Assembly (NCBI GenBank): GCA_002189035.1
Contig: NEEC01000020.1
Location: 1,426,001-1,490,000, forward strand
Length of the DNA: 64,000 nucleotides
Direction: 5' to 3'
From: Utricularia gibba
Lineage: Eukaryota; Streptophyta; Magnoliopsida; Lamiales; Lentibulariaceae
Below the pieces are notes generated by a model. It had not been told where the DNA came from. It did no database searches and saw only the letters and a program-made list of their open reading frames with translations. The translations under genes and the position numbers were made by a program. Shown piece after piece: positions 1 through 12,203 of this stretch (positions are counted from its first letter, which is position 1; each line of letters begins with the position of its first letter).

Positions 1-307
1 GTGTCTTAAAAAATTAAAAAAAATGATTTTTTTTTAAAGATATTGAATAGCAAATTAGCAAGTCATCTGACTCGGGAGCTGGACGGTTGAAATCACGGCA
101 ACGTGAAGTTCCACCGACGAAACAGTTCAAAATCAGATGCACTGATACCGATCCATGGCTGTAGCGAAGGACACCGTACTCCACTGACCATTGACCGAAG
201 CCTCCACTCCGGAGTCCACACCAGAAATCCCAACTTCCTTCTTCCAGAAGCCTTCTCTTTGTTAATGTCGATTTGGGTTTCTGTTGATCCCGCGCGTCGT
301 CGAGCAT

Positions 308-1446
308 ATGGATAGGGGCAAACCTCCGCGCCGGCGTCTCGATTCCTACACCGTTAGGCACATCAACAAGACTATCCACCGTGAGTCTGCCTGTTTTACA
401 CCTGCTGCTCCTATTGATGTAACGAGTTTTTGTTTGTTGTTTTCATGTCTCAGCTGGCGATTGCGTGTTGATGAGGCCTTCCGACGCGTCAAACCCGTCG
501 TACGTGGCGCGTGTGGAGAAAATCGAGGCGGACAGAAATGTTAAGGTCCATGTAAGGTGGTATTATCGGCCGGAGGAGTCGATTGGCGGCCGCCGCCAGT
601 TCCACGGCTCCAAGGAAGTTTTTCTCTCCGATCATTTTGACATCCAGAGCGCGGATACCATCGAGGGAAAATGCACAGTGCACTCTTTCAAATCCTACAC
701 TAAGCTTGATGCTGTTGGAAACGACGACTTTTTCTGTCGCTTTGAGTACAATTCCTCCACCGGTGCTTTCAATCCTGATAGAGTTGCAGTGTATGCATCT
801 TTCTTATCCTTCATCACTCTTCTGACTGATATGTTCAGTTTATCCAGTTGTTATTTCCTTCAACTTTGAATTTTTTCTGCTGCATTTGATGCTTTCATGA
901 GTTATCAGCTGATTTCAGATACTCCTTTGCGTGAGTTTTGAAGAGGCAACTTAGTTTATTTGAAGCTGGGGTGTTCGCTTAAATCTTTTTTTTATTGAAT
1001 GAATATTCAATATTGAATGCCTTCCTTTGAATACATTCTGATTTCAGGTACTGTAAGTGTGAAATGCCTTATAATCCTGATGATCTTATGGTTCAGTGCG
1101 AGGGATGTACTGAATGGTGAGCTTTACATCTTAGAATTAATCTGAATTTAATACTTGACACGAGTCTTTTCTTTTGTATGTACTTACTCACCTTCTAAAC
1201 TTGGGGATTCTGCCAGGTTTGATCTGGATAGCAAAGGTTTTGCTTCTCTATTGATCAAATTGGCAATCTAGAATTTGATTCAAATAGGATAACCGTAATA
1301 ACTTAGATGTGATCTCAGAAATAGATGTTTTTGGCTTCTTTTTCAGGTTTCATCCAACCTGCGTGGGTATGACTACAGAGGAAGCAGAAAGATTAGAACA
1401 CTTCTACTGTCATAGTTGCTCCTCTGAAGATCCAATTATTACATAA
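308..1446 (+). CDS. SHL: SHL/EBS-type BAH-PHD histone reader, four exons, 192 aa
   Basis: Exons 308-380, 454-790, 1048-1116 and 1347-1446 join in frame with GT-AG introns and give 192 residues. The BAH domain fills about residues 24-140 (motifs [39 protein letters not shown]). A PHD finger follows at about 142-187 (CKCEMPY, CEGCTEWFHPTC, CHSC). In the Arabidopsis SHL/EBS family the PHD finger reads H3K4me2/3 and the BAH domain H3K27me3, in nuclear complexes that delay flowering. The wording GGRRQFHG and [20 protein letters not shown] fits SHL better than EBS. Start: an in-frame ATG at 284 would add eight residues; 308 is preferred because the next residues align with family N termini. Oddity: the reading frame stops about six residues after the last PHD cysteine, so the usual basic tail is missing. 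The inferred protein is therefore shorter than the roughly 230-residue family norm. Confidence 0.88.
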
Positions 1447-1900
1447 TTGTCACCTTTGTTGCATTGATGCTGATTCCGAGGTAAATTCAACTGTGCATAA
1501 CTTGGGCCTCTAAACATGAGGGTTTGGTATTTTCAAGAATACCACTTGAAGATCACACGGGTGTTCTTTTTTTAGAATTGGGAAGTGCAAAGTTTGGCAT
1601 GCCAACTTGATTTTTTTAGTGATAATTCTTCATGCTAAATCACTCTTAATCTTCATGATCAGTATAAACTTTGAGTAGCTCTATATCCTGTGAAGCTACA
1701 ATGGGGCTAAGCTTGTTGCTCATAAATACTGTTTTGTGTTCATTTACACCTCCGTTTTGGCCATCTCCTGCCAGGAGGATGCAAAATGCGGTTGCAGGTG
1801 GCTGAACATGTATCTCGACAAATATCCAAGATGAGAACTTACTGGAGTACCTCCTAGTCCTCTTGTTTGCAGCGCTGTCCACTTCGCTTTAGGATCTTGT
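1447..1900 (+). other. Probable SHL 3' untranslated region with a possible intron
   Basis: Downstream of the TAA at 1444-1446 there is a good donor at 1481 (GAG|GTAAAT) and a good acceptor ending at 1774 (CTGCCAG), which would make a 294-base intron in the 3' UTR. The sequence after the acceptor begins GAGGATGCAAAATGC and can be read as a remnant of a last coding exon, but it cannot be joined in frame past the stop. Confidence 0.35.
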
Positions 1901-4010
1901 ATGGTTATGTGTGATCATGTGTTTGAGTCTTTTCCCTAACCCAGGGCCATCAGTCTGTATCATATAACCTGACTTCCATACTGTGTTGTAGCCTTCTTGG
2001 GTGCTGCGTCGTGGCGTTGTGCAGTTGAATTAATCTTTCTTTGCGCTCTTGCCATATAAAACAACACTCTCGCTGCATGACAGGCTTCAGTTCAGTACAC
2101 CATTTTTGTATGCTCATTCTGTCTTGCCGGAACAGTGTTTCATTTAGCGTAGACCTGGATTTCTGTAGCTCTGGACGAAGCTACTATTTCATGCCTTCAT
2201 CCTCTTATTTCATGACTACTGAAAGGAGGAAAGAAGATGCAGGAAGATTGCAAACGCTACTGATGGTGGAACGAGTAAAAAATTTGAGTTTAGAAGAAAG
2301 AATGAAACTATGCAAATATTTATTCATAGATATACTTTCGTTCATTCTTCTAGACTCATTTTTTTTAATCCTTTAATTACTTTTTTCAAGGAATCTCTTT
2401 GTCTCAATGAATATACGTTGAAGGCAGCACTATATTATTAATAAAATTACTTATCGAGACTGTTTGTTTTTTTTTTTTTTTTCATTTTAATAAGTTGTTA
2501 GAAGTAGTTTTGAATAAAAGTTTCAAGTGTCATCATCATGGGATCAATGTCTCTGTTCATAAGCCACAAGGCATTTGGTCTCAAGGGCACGTGTGTGTTG
2601 TTGGATGCTCGCAACAAGAGTTGTCTGTCACAGGATGGTTTAGAGGTTACTTTGGATATTTCAGATATTATAAGATAATTTTATCTTTTTCAATATAATA
2701 TTAAGATGATTTTTCCCAAATAATTTTTTTCATTCCAGTTTTAATATTTCTTATTTTTCAATATAATTCTTCCTCCCACAATCTTTTTCTAGTTTTGTTC
2801 AAATGAATGGGTGGTTAGTTTTTTGTTTTATGATTCTAACTTTAGTTATTTTTCTATTTTCTTTGAAATATTTTTGGGTTTGACATTTTACGATTAAATG
2901 TCATATTTGTTTTCCTTTCTGAATTAAAGAAGATGAAAGATGAATTCTATCTATTTGAATGAGAATTGAGAATTAGCAGGATGATAAACATGATTTTTGC
3001 AGTAAATTTTAAATAGAAAAAGATATGTTACATCGTAAAAATTAAGGTTTTAGCGGTAATTTCATATTTTAAGTAGTGATTGGTCGAATTTGAATTTCAT
3101 TTACAGACATGAACAAAATCAATAATTCAAACCTTGATGTAATGATTTCTTCTTAATTTTTGTGGCTAGATTACTAGATAATAAATTGAAACCACATCAA
3201 AGATCAAGAAAAACCATCTCTAGTTTAGAAAATGAAGCAACAGTCATCTGAAAAAGTAAGAAGAGGAGGGGATGAGGGTAAATGGGCAGGAAAAAAAAAA
3301 GGATTCACAGTCATACGGAGAAGAAAAAGAAAAAGAAGATTTTTAAAGGGGCAATGAGGCATGTTTTCTTCAGAGGAAGAGAATTTGTGGGAAGAAGAGA
3401 AAAAAAGAAGAAATGGGAAAGACATTTTCTATGGATAAAGAACCCAAATCTGATCAGAATCACTATTTATAGCAGATTCATGGAAAAAGAACAAATTGTT
3501 GATGCTTGTTTTTCTATTTCAAAGGAACGTTCTTTAACTTATTATTTATTTTCTGATTGCAAGATTGTTGCTATAAGAATGTTGTCCATGTATTTATATT
3601 AGCATGTTTCATCTACCTTTATAATGAGTACCTACATTAGAGTAATGCCTAGTGAAAATAGGGAAGGTGTGCTCATTAAATTCAAATTAATATTAACGAC
3701 ATTTATGTATTCTTTTCTTAATAAATCTAAGTAGAAAGAGAAATGATGAAAACACTTACCTTAGATATATTAACTTATGGTATACTAAGAGTTAAAAAGT
3801 GGTTAATAGATAAGGTTTTTGGATTGAGATCAATAGGATTTTAAACCTTGCAATATGTAGAGCTAACAATAGGGAGATTTAAAAAATCTTAGAAGACTTG
3901 AATAAAAAATTAAAAGGAAAGGATTTGGATATAATTGAATATTTTCATGATAGACTCTTGAGAGAATTAATATAAAAATTTTATTGAACACATTATCTTT
4001 GAAATCTTTA
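1901..4010. other. Intergenic, no gene recognised
   Basis: AT-rich sequence with poly-T and poly-A tracts (for example 2467-2482). The short reading frames here have no similarity that I recognise. There is an A/G-rich stretch at about 3250-3420. Likely relic transposon DNA next to the gypsy element starting near 4011. Confidence 0.5.
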
Positions 4011-4445
4011 TGTGACATTCTAATCTAAAAACATTGACAACTTACGAACATGAGGAGATTTACACCTTATAAAAAACCTATCCAAATCTACTCTCAATAA
4101 AATAAATCTTTTGCAGTCAAATTATGAAAAAAAAAAAATTAGGAACCACACTTCATAATAAGAATAAATTGGAAGTGATAATTGTTAGATATAACAAACT
4201 CAAAAACTTGATAAGTCAACAATATTTAAGTACTCAAAGAAAAGGAAATTTCTCATAAAATTTATGAAATAAACTAAATGTACTTCAAATAGTATATCTC
4301 AAAAGTATTTATACTCTAGAATTAGGGGTTAACATTATTTAACTTAAACCAAATAAAAAAAGGCTAACAAATCTAATAATAGACATAAAAAATGAAAAGA
4401 TATTTTGAGCTCTAAGATGGATCACACTTCAAGTAATTGAACTCT

Positions 4446-5846
4446 TGATAAACGGGAATTTCCTAATATCGTTGCAAATAAAAATAGAAAATCCGTATCA
4501 AATAAATTTATAATCCCTAATCTATACAAAATACAAATTTGGAAAACTTGTATAGTGGATATCGGGGTCGATCACGAAGAGCTTGTACTTGCTAAGTGTT
4601 TTAGTACATGAATAATTTCGGATAACAGTAGATCTTAGTCTAAGCTCGGACTAACAGTGGTAAACAAGTTCAGTGAACAAGGTAGGTAAGCAATATCAGG
4701 TTTCTACGCTAAGGTAACAGGTACTGGTTTTGACTCAAACTAATACGAGGACGCCTTAAGGATCTGCGGGTGGTGTCATACTAAGGTTTCTAACTTAATT
4801 TGCTATCTTACTACATTCACAACTTCGAATAACCTAGGTCTATCCAGGTCATTCATCATATTTTTGGCTTAAGCTAGTCACCAATATCATAACCAACATT
4901 GCAATTAGGTCTACCCACATGCAAGGCATATAGAATTAGGTCTACCCGGTTCTACTGGTTCTACCCTGGATTAACACCGATTGATCATGTCTTGGTTTGT
5001 TGGTCTACCTCTAAACCAAACATCTAAGTTGTGAAACTATTTGCTCCCCTCCTTAGGTCTACCCATGGTTTGTTAGGAACAATAGTTAAGGAAGACAACT
5101 AAATTTCATCATCAACCTAAACACATACCACCCACTTCTCCTTAAGGCATCCCTAAGACTCTAGCCACTCATGCTTTGGAAATAAAACACGATTTTATTC
5201 ATATAAGTTGGCCAAAATGACAGAAACATTGTAAACAAGTAAAATGCAGAAAGTCGAAATGTTCAGAAAACTAGAAAATAAATAAAGATTGTTCTTCCGC
5301 CCGTTAGCTACTGTTCACCGCCCGGAACAGTAGCACTAGACTGGGCTCCGGTGCTATTCTTGGTGATGAAGGCCTCCCTTCACCCTTCTGGTTGGTGTTT
5401 TTCCCGTTGGGGAAGAAGACCCCCTTGCGTCCCCCCGGTCGCTTCACTCTTCGCGCTCTCTCTTTTCCCGAATTAATTTCCTTTTCTTTTGCTTCACTCC
5501 ATTGCACTGTTTCTGACTACCAGTACTGTTCTTGACCGCCAGTACTGCTTCTGGTCTGAACTTGCAGACTGTGGTGGCAGTAGAACGATGCCCTTTGTCC
5601 TTCTCCGGATTTTGCGCCCTTTTTCGCTTGTTTTACACGCTTGCAAGTCTGATTTTTCGGCTCATCTCCCTGCTGAACTTACTGAAACATTAGTAACAAG
5701 GGTTGGATTTAGTCCACTTTTCAACATAATCACATAGGATTAACATAAACACCACTAAAGCATGAAAAACCACATTTATCTAACCTAAACCATAATAAAA
5801 TATAACTATTTTGCATTATGAATTTCAGGAAAAATGTGTGTCATCA
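4446..5846 (+). mobile_element. Solo LTR, family B, copy 1 (1401 bp) with ACTCT target duplication
   Basis: The sequence begins TGATAAACGGG and ends GTGTGTCATCA. The 5-base ACTCT occurs immediately before (4441-4445) and after (5847-5851), and the host LTR aligns across the gap. No internal coding region is present, so this is a solo LTR. Hallmarks shared with other family B copies are TATCAAATAAATTTATAA, a GGTCGATCACGAAGAG word, and a GGAACAGTAGCACT..GACTGGG block. Confidence 0.78.
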
Positions 5847-5986
5847 ACTCTTTTGGTAGCAAGTCTTTAAACCCAACTTCTATCCTAATATTGTTAAGTA
5901 GAGACTTAAATTTAATTTTAATCTTCTTGTTCTTATTCTTTGTCATTGATCTAAGTAGAATAATGTTACTATCCAAAGTATTTGCT

Positions 5987-7297
5987 TGCTAAGTGTCATT
6001 TTCTAGTTATTTATTAGGTATTATTATGTATTAATCTAGTGCTAAGTTGCCCAATTTAGGATTTATATTGATAAATATTGTATTTCTTTAGAAAAATCAT
6101 ATTTTCCTATTTTGTATATATTTTATGTCTTTTTTCTCACACTTTGATCGAGACATGTCAGGAGATTGTCGTGGAGTGTTGCAGGAGTATTACAGGTGGT
6201 CAGAGTCTGACTTTTCGTGCTTTGTATGCGACTTGGAACAATTGTGGGCGGAAGACTGACACTAGTCAAGGCCCCTGACTTACGACATGTCAGAGTCTCC
6301 AAAAATGATTGAGTGCTAACTTGCATGTCTAAGGAAGGCTGTTGGTGCACGCAAGATAGAAAGAAAGATGAGAAGGGGATCCAAAGAAGTTAATGTACGT
6401 GGGGAGTGATATAAAAACCACTTGAAGCACTCAGTTTCGAACTTTTGCCATTTCCTTTCTAGATTTAGAACTTTTGAGTTCTTCCTCCCCTCCAAAAAAG
6501 AAGAACACTTAGCTTTCAATTTCCTTTCTGTTTTCATGGCCATTTCGGGCTAAAAACCTTTGGTTTCTGGGAAGTAAATGAAGTTTCTTTCTAAGTCCTG
6601 AGCAATGCACTCAGTTCTTCGCTGAATTCATTTCAAATTCTGCATACTTCCACGCGTCTTGTTGCAGTCTTTCTGTAACGATTCTTAGTCAAGGTCCATG
6701 AGTAGCAGGCCACTCCTCGCGGATTTTGGTGAAGATCAAGGTGAAGAGCACCAACTCCAACCCTACCGGTTCGAGGGAAGCAGCGGATTGTTTGTGGCCT
6801 AGGTACCACGACAGTGGACAGGTTGTGACGTCGGACCTGCCATTGGCCATTGGCAACAGCTGGGCACATGCACGCAGTTCGGTTTTGAAGGCAATCGAAG
6901 GCAATCCTCTTGTCTTCCTAATCGTCCATGGGGGAATCACATGAGGCTTTTCCCGTGCCTCCTTGTCAATCAGAGTGTAAGGGAGAGTAGTTTATTCCTT
7001 GCTCTTATAACCAGCTATTTGGAAGAAATCAATGAAAACCGAGGCAAGGACGGACAAAGGAAGGAGATGGAATCTTATTCCCAGGAACTGCGTCATGTAG
7101 TCAAGGCTCATCACTTAGGTTGTAACTTTTATTTCTGTATTTTAAAACACCCTTTTACAAAACCGTGAAATTTTGTGAAAGTTTCTTACAAACACTTTTC
7201 ACAAAAAACAATTCCCTGAGATCGATACTCGTACTACGCTTTTTGTGTTTTACGTTTTATAAATATTTAAAATTTGTTGAGGAACTGATATGCAACA
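5987..7297 (+). mobile_element. Solo LTR, family C, copy 1 (1311 bp) with TTGCT target duplication
   Basis: Starts TGCTAAGTGTC, ends ATGCAACA, and is flanked by TTGCT at 5982-5986 and 7298-7302. A second, 5'-truncated copy with high similarity lies at about 54436-55649. Near the 3' end is the CCCTGAGATCGATACTCGTAC stretch, of a kind often seen near LTR/primer-site junctions of plant gypsy elements. No open reading frame in it looks genuine. Confidence 0.75.
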
Positions 7298-7399
7298 TTG
7301 CTTATACAACATCTTTATTATTCTTCAAATGTTTTTCATTATCTTGCTGAGATTCATCATCTCCTCCTTACGAAGATTCGATCCTGAATCTACATCCAT

Positions 7400-8095
7400 T
7401 TTGAAAAGCGACAAATTAGCTACATTGAAAGTTGAATGAACATAATACTCACCTGATAAATCAAGCTTGTAAATATTATCATTCACACGTTCAAGAACTT
7501 GGAAAAGCCTATCTCCATGAGGAAGAAGTTTTGACTTCTTTTTGGTGGAAAACCTCTCGTTCCTAAGATGTAACCAAATTCAATCTCCGGGTTCAAACAC
7601 AACTTTGTATATATCCTTGTTTGCTATAGATGCATATTTTGCATTGGTGGACTCAATCTAGTGTTTCACCTTCTCATGCAAGCTTTCAATTGTTTGAACT
7701 CTTGTTTTTATCTACTGCTACTCTTGCATCACTAACAACATGCCGAAGAAAAGAGATACTATTTATGTAAAAGACACACTTCTTTATGTGAGCAAATAAT
7801 TTTTCTTTCCTAAGAGTATCTAAAACATACTTCAAATGACCATCAACACTTTTGCTATGAATCAGAATATCATTAAAAAACAAATCTACTTGTAAAGGGC
7901 CTAAAAACATGATTCATCAATCTCAGAAATGTGTTGAGAGCATTAGTCAAATAAAAAGAGATAAAAACCCACTCATACAAACCAAATTTGATTTTAAAAT
8001 CAATTTTAATAAAAACAAGCACCATGCAATTCATCAAGTATATCTTCAAATTTAGTGATATGATGTCTATATTTAATGGTGATATTGTTGATGAC
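7400..8095 (-). pseudogene. gypsy pol remnant: RT palm C-terminal part plus integrase C-terminal end
   Basis: Minus-strand reading from 8095 gives INNITIKYRH, ILDELHG and then, after a shift, the RT words FNDILIHSKS, LRKEKLFAHIKKCVF and SFLRHVVS (to about 7700). The catalytic YxDD appears degraded to FND. From about 7690 the frame jumps to ESLHEKVKH, WLHLRNERF, KLLPHGD and LFQVLERVNDN, then SGEYYVHSTFNVANLSLF, the typical integrase C terminus of plant gypsy elements. The jump removes RNase H and the integrase core. Stops and shifts throughout. Confidence 0.75.
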
Positions 8096-9148
8096 TGATA
8101 AACAAAAAATTTAGCAATGTCGTCAAGATTGTAAATTCTTCTATCAAATAAATTTATAAACCTAATTCACATCTTATCATACATCAAATATGAGCATAGT
8201 GCAATAGGATTGAACACATGAAACTATGTGCTTGCTGTGCGGAAGTCAGGGCATTCAACTTGTGTCATGTTCAAGAGATTAACTCTAAGCTAAGAGTAAT
8301 GCAATAAGAAATAATAGATAGATTCAACTACTAATTAGAATAAGGTAATGCAATGTCTTCAACCTACCTCTAGTTAGGTTGCTTATGATGAACTTAACCA
8401 CTTCCTCCTCTTGGGCTACCTTGGTTTGATAAAGAAATAATATGATTATTGAGCTAATGCAGTCTAACAAACAATAATCTTGTACACCCCTTCTACACGA
8501 ATGCATTACGTGTATTTAGCTACTCATGCTTAAATAAAATGAAATATGCTCATAACATAGCAATTAAAACATGTTCATGTCGCAGTGCAACAACAAGGAA
8601 AGAAATATTAACAGAAATAGAAATCATAAATAGTTCACGCAGAAAGCTAAAACTATTCTCGACTAGGAATAGTGTTCCTGATAAACAAAAGAAAGTTCAG
8701 AGGTAAGCTTGGATCCTGGTTTCATCTTCTTCATTCTTCATGATTCTGCAACTCTTTCCTACTCCATCCCCTCCCCAAAATTGTGTAGCATGTTCTCTAA
8801 TGACGAGATAATTTTCTCTTTCTCATTATTCTTAAAATCTTTCTTTTCTTTCACTTTGGAATTTGGTATCTTCCATTTTCTGCTATTGCCCCCATTTCTC
8901 TGCCATCTCCACTGCACATTTTCTTCCATTTTTCTTCCCCCATTGCTCCTTGGGATTTGGTATTCTAAAACGTGCTACATTGCTCAAGAGAAAAATTTGA
9001 ACTAAGATGATTTAGTCCTAGTTAGGAATAAAAAACATAAACAATGCCATAAATCACAAAAATACAGAAATATACAACAAAATTCAAGTTTTATAACAAA
9101 ATATTAATTATTTTCTTGTCCTTAAATATTCAAAAATATGTGTTATCA
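8096..9148 (+). mobile_element. Solo LTR, family B, copy 2 (1053 bp), inserted in the gypsy RT
   Basis: Begins TGATAAACAAAA and ends TGTGTTATCA. It splits the RT motif CxDCRAINN: the minus-strand coding words before and after the insert join across it. Flanks are ATGAC (8091-8095) and ATGGT (9149-9153). Each is one transition from ATGGC, the complement of the GCCAT expected at the RAIN codons, so an original 5-base duplication is plausible. Confidence 0.7.
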
Positions 9149-10240
9149 ATGGTTCAGCAATCAGCGCACATATGCCAAGTTCCATCAGGTTTAGAAACCA
9201 ATAAAATTAGTATAGAGCAAGAGTTCATGCTTTCTTGTACAAAAGCTTTATACATCAATTCCTTCACTTGCACTTGTATTTCTTTAGTCTCCTATGGATT
9301 GCATGTTATGCTGATCGATTGGGGAGTTGTGCAGTAGATACAAGATCAATTTGGTGCTTAATCCCTCTTGTGAGAAACAATCTATGCATTTATTCTGGAA
9401 ATACATTTTGATATACATACAAAAGAGACACAATACAAGATGGATGAGCTGAGCGTTGTTAGGAAAAATCAAAACTTGTTTCTATTACATGAGTAGAAGC
9501 AATGACTATCTAACATGAAGGGAATACTTAATTTCACTTATCTAGTTAAGAGACTCTTTTTTGTTTTTCACTTTTCATCTCTCTCATGATTCTACTTTTT
9601 ATTTTTTCAATTATTCTCACCATTTTTTTCACTCAATTTCTTTCTACATCTGGTTTTCTCTCTACTCTTTTGAAACTTTTTTTTTACTCATTTTAACTCC
9701 ACTTCCTTTTTTTCTTTTCTGTACTTATCTCTCCTCCCTCAAGGACGAGCTCCTTTTGATTCCATGGGCATGTAATACTTTAGCATTACTCGGGATCCTC
9801 ACTTGATCTTCATGTGCCTCAGAAAATAATGGAGCTACTATAGTTGAACGTCCACTATGAGTAAAGAAATACTTGTTTTTGAAGCCATCATACAATGCTC
9901 TTTTATTATATTCCCAAGTCCTGCATAAAAGGATGTAGGTGCATGTATAGGGATAATATCATATAAGTTTTTTATCTTCATATCTTCCTATAGAAAATGC
10001 CACAAGTACTTTTTTGGTCATCTTTACCTTACTTTTTTCATTGAACCACTTTAAATCTTAAGGTTTAGGATGGCTGATGGTTGGTAGTTGCAATTTCTCC
10101 ATCAAGATGTTCACGGCAACATTAGTACAACTACCTCCATCAGTGATCAAGCCACAATTCACAAAGCAGCACGTTTGAAATAAATTTTCTCTTTACACAT
10201 CATTGTCCTTAACTTCAATATTAAGAATGTGTTGTGCACG
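9149..10240 (-). pseudogene. gypsy protease linker and RT N-terminal remnant
   Basis: From 10240 leftwards the minus strand reads DGGSCTNVA, MEKLQLPT, then VAFSIGRYEDK and RTWEYNKRALYDGFKNKY, the post-zinc-knuckle region of plant gypsy polyproteins with the aspartic protease DGGSC motif. From 9380 to 9155 it reads GIKHQIDLV, TKEIQVQVKELMYKAFVQES and KPDGTWHMCADC, the start of the reverse transcriptase. Several stops and shifts are present; 9480-9780 is T/C-rich linker with little recognisable coding. Confidence 0.72.
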
Positions 10241-10689
10241 CCTTTTGTAAGTTAATTTTACTTTTACAAGCATGAGAATGCAATTGTATCATAACACATT
10301 GTTCTTCTACTTTTTCCTTCTTTTAAAATTTCTCTTTTTCTTTCTCCATTTATTCTCTTTACGTTGGAATGAGATCCAAACCAACTTTTACATTCTCATT
10401 TTAACTTCTTATTAAAGGTAAGAGATAAAATTACCTTTATATCCATCATTTTTATTCATAAAAAAATAAAAACCCTAACGAGAGAAATTCATATCCTGAT
10501 CCCCAAATCATATCCTTGGTGCTACTTCAATTCTGAGTCTTCTAAGATTGATGCTATTTCTTGTTATTTTCTTACTTTCCTTTACTCAAGAAGAAGATCG
10601 TGTTTAGATTAAGTTGTTTCGAACTTGCTTATTTTCTCATATGATTTTCATATATTATCTTTCTAGTTTATACATTGTTTCCAAATTCA

Positions 10690-11712
10690 ATGAATGTAAA
10701 AAATAAGTGGCTTGATCTCCGAGCTTTCTGGATGCTTTGGATAAGATTCAAGAATTGAAATAGAAACGGATGGGATTCAACCAAAAATACTATTCATGCT
10801 GATGACAAGTGGTGGATGGAAAGGATAGCAGTAAGGCCATGTTCTATATTTGAAGGAACATTTGTAGTTTCAACATTTTATTTTTAATCATACTTTCGTA
10901 TTTTGTATCTTAACATGAAAGAAGAGGATGATAATGAATTATGTTTTTCTTTAAATGTGCAGCAAATTATGTTTTTTTTATCTCTTTATTCCTCTTAAGA
11001 TATCAATGAGAAATTGATTATTTTAGTTTAACATCTTAACTTGATGCTTGAGATGTTTTTCTAATTGTAATTGATTTTTAGTTATTTTTTTGATATAATA
11101 TTTTAGGAAAATCCTGATGCTAAGAAGATCTGTGAAGGACCACCACCTTACAAGGAGTTACAAGAGCAATTATTTGATAGCATTATTGCATATGGTCAAA
11201 ATAGATTTACTCCAAGTTCAGGAATTCTACCACGTGAAATTGCTTATGCAGATATAGAAATCAATGAAGAAATAGGTTTGAACACTAAACTAACACCTTG
11301 TCTTGATGATTTATGTACTCCTCCAATGAAGCAGGCTTCCACACATTTAAACAAGGAGAGTGACAGTGGTTTGCAGCTTTTAAAACGAAAGAAAGCACGC
11401 TCCAGAAATAGTGATTCCATTGCCAAATCTATATGTCAAATTGCTGATTCCAATATTTACCACATTAATTTGAAGGAGAAGTTCACAATGGAGAAATGTG
11501 TTGAAGTTTTAGAATCAATGGACGGTATTGAGGAAGGAGATCCCTTGTGGTGCATTGCTCTATGTTTGTTCACCAAATGTGTTCATCATGAATTGTTTTT
11601 ATCTCTCAAGCATGATGCAGGTCGTATTTTATGGTTGAAGGATCATTTAGCAAGTTCCAAATCTTCTTTGGCATCAACACTTCCTTCAGAAGCCAGCTCA
11701 CTGCTCAAGTGA
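10690..11712 (+). pseudogene. Harbinger ORF1, Myb/SANT-like domain protein, broken
   Basis: Exon 1 runs to 10830 and reads NKWLDLRAFWMLW, a TGA stop at 10756, then GWDSTKNTIHADDKWWMERIA. This is the Myb/SANT-like domain commonly encoded next to Harbinger transposases. A GT-AG intron (10831-11106) joins it in frame to ENPDAKKICEGPPPYKELQ. The second exon stays open to 11712 (144 residues after the Met at 11278) and ends in a helical, hydrophilic C terminus. The partner protein in active Harbinger elements helps bind DNA and import the transposase. The stop makes this copy a pseudogene. Confidence 0.65.
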
Positions 11713-12203
11713 GATGTCCGTTGGATGTGTTACTGTTTTTATTACTTTTATGTTGTTTATATTCTTTTTTATAAGGCTCTGTGAACGAGAACTATGTGCA
11801 TGGTGTGTTGAATATATTCAACGAAATGCAATGCTGATCATATTTTTTCTATTCATTAATAATTTCAAAAATATTGTATATTCTCCAAACATCTACAAAA
11901 ACCATTTGCATGTGCCTTAGAAAAGAATTTAGTGAATATTGTATTTTTTTGGTAATCTACGATAGCTCATATGAGTAATCGAAACATCGAGTGCATTATT
12001 TTATTTTATTAATCAATGGCCAATATGAATATTATTGGGCATAGTGTCAATATTAATATTCATTATGTAATCTAACTTTTGAAATCTAAAACAATGAGAC
12101 TCGTGACTTTAATTTGGCAAGTAGCATTTGTTTTCAAATAAATTCTTTCTCTTTCCCAATATTTATTTAATTCATGCTCATTCGTTAGGATGATATAGCA
12201 ACA

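Larger units (their letters stand above)
4011..7359 (-). repeat. 3' LTR of the gypsy element, split by two solo LTRs
   Basis: Pieces 4011-4445, 5852-5986 and 7303-7359 are collinear with the right-hand LTR at 15338-15971. Shared words include AAATTTATGAAATAA (4259 and 15587) and the stretch around TCTTCATTATCTTG. On the minus strand the LTR begins TGATGAATC, directly after a purine-rich run (AAGGAGGAGA) that fits a polypurine tract. Confidence 0.75.

Noticed and set aside
1217-1236. Possible 20-base micro-exon of the SHL gene between CAG and GTTTTG
   Set aside because: Including it would break the WFHPTC motif of the PHD finger and the reading phase; direct joining 1116 to 1347 fits the family.
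3225-3602. Lys-rich 106-residue frame and its Phe/Ser-rich antisense
   Set aside because: Produced by an A/G-rich tract; no conserved motif.
9561-9806. 81-residue Phe/Leu-rich plus-strand frame resembling a membrane protein
   Set aside because: Falls in the T/C-rich linker of the minus-strand gypsy pol; hydrophobicity comes from base composition.
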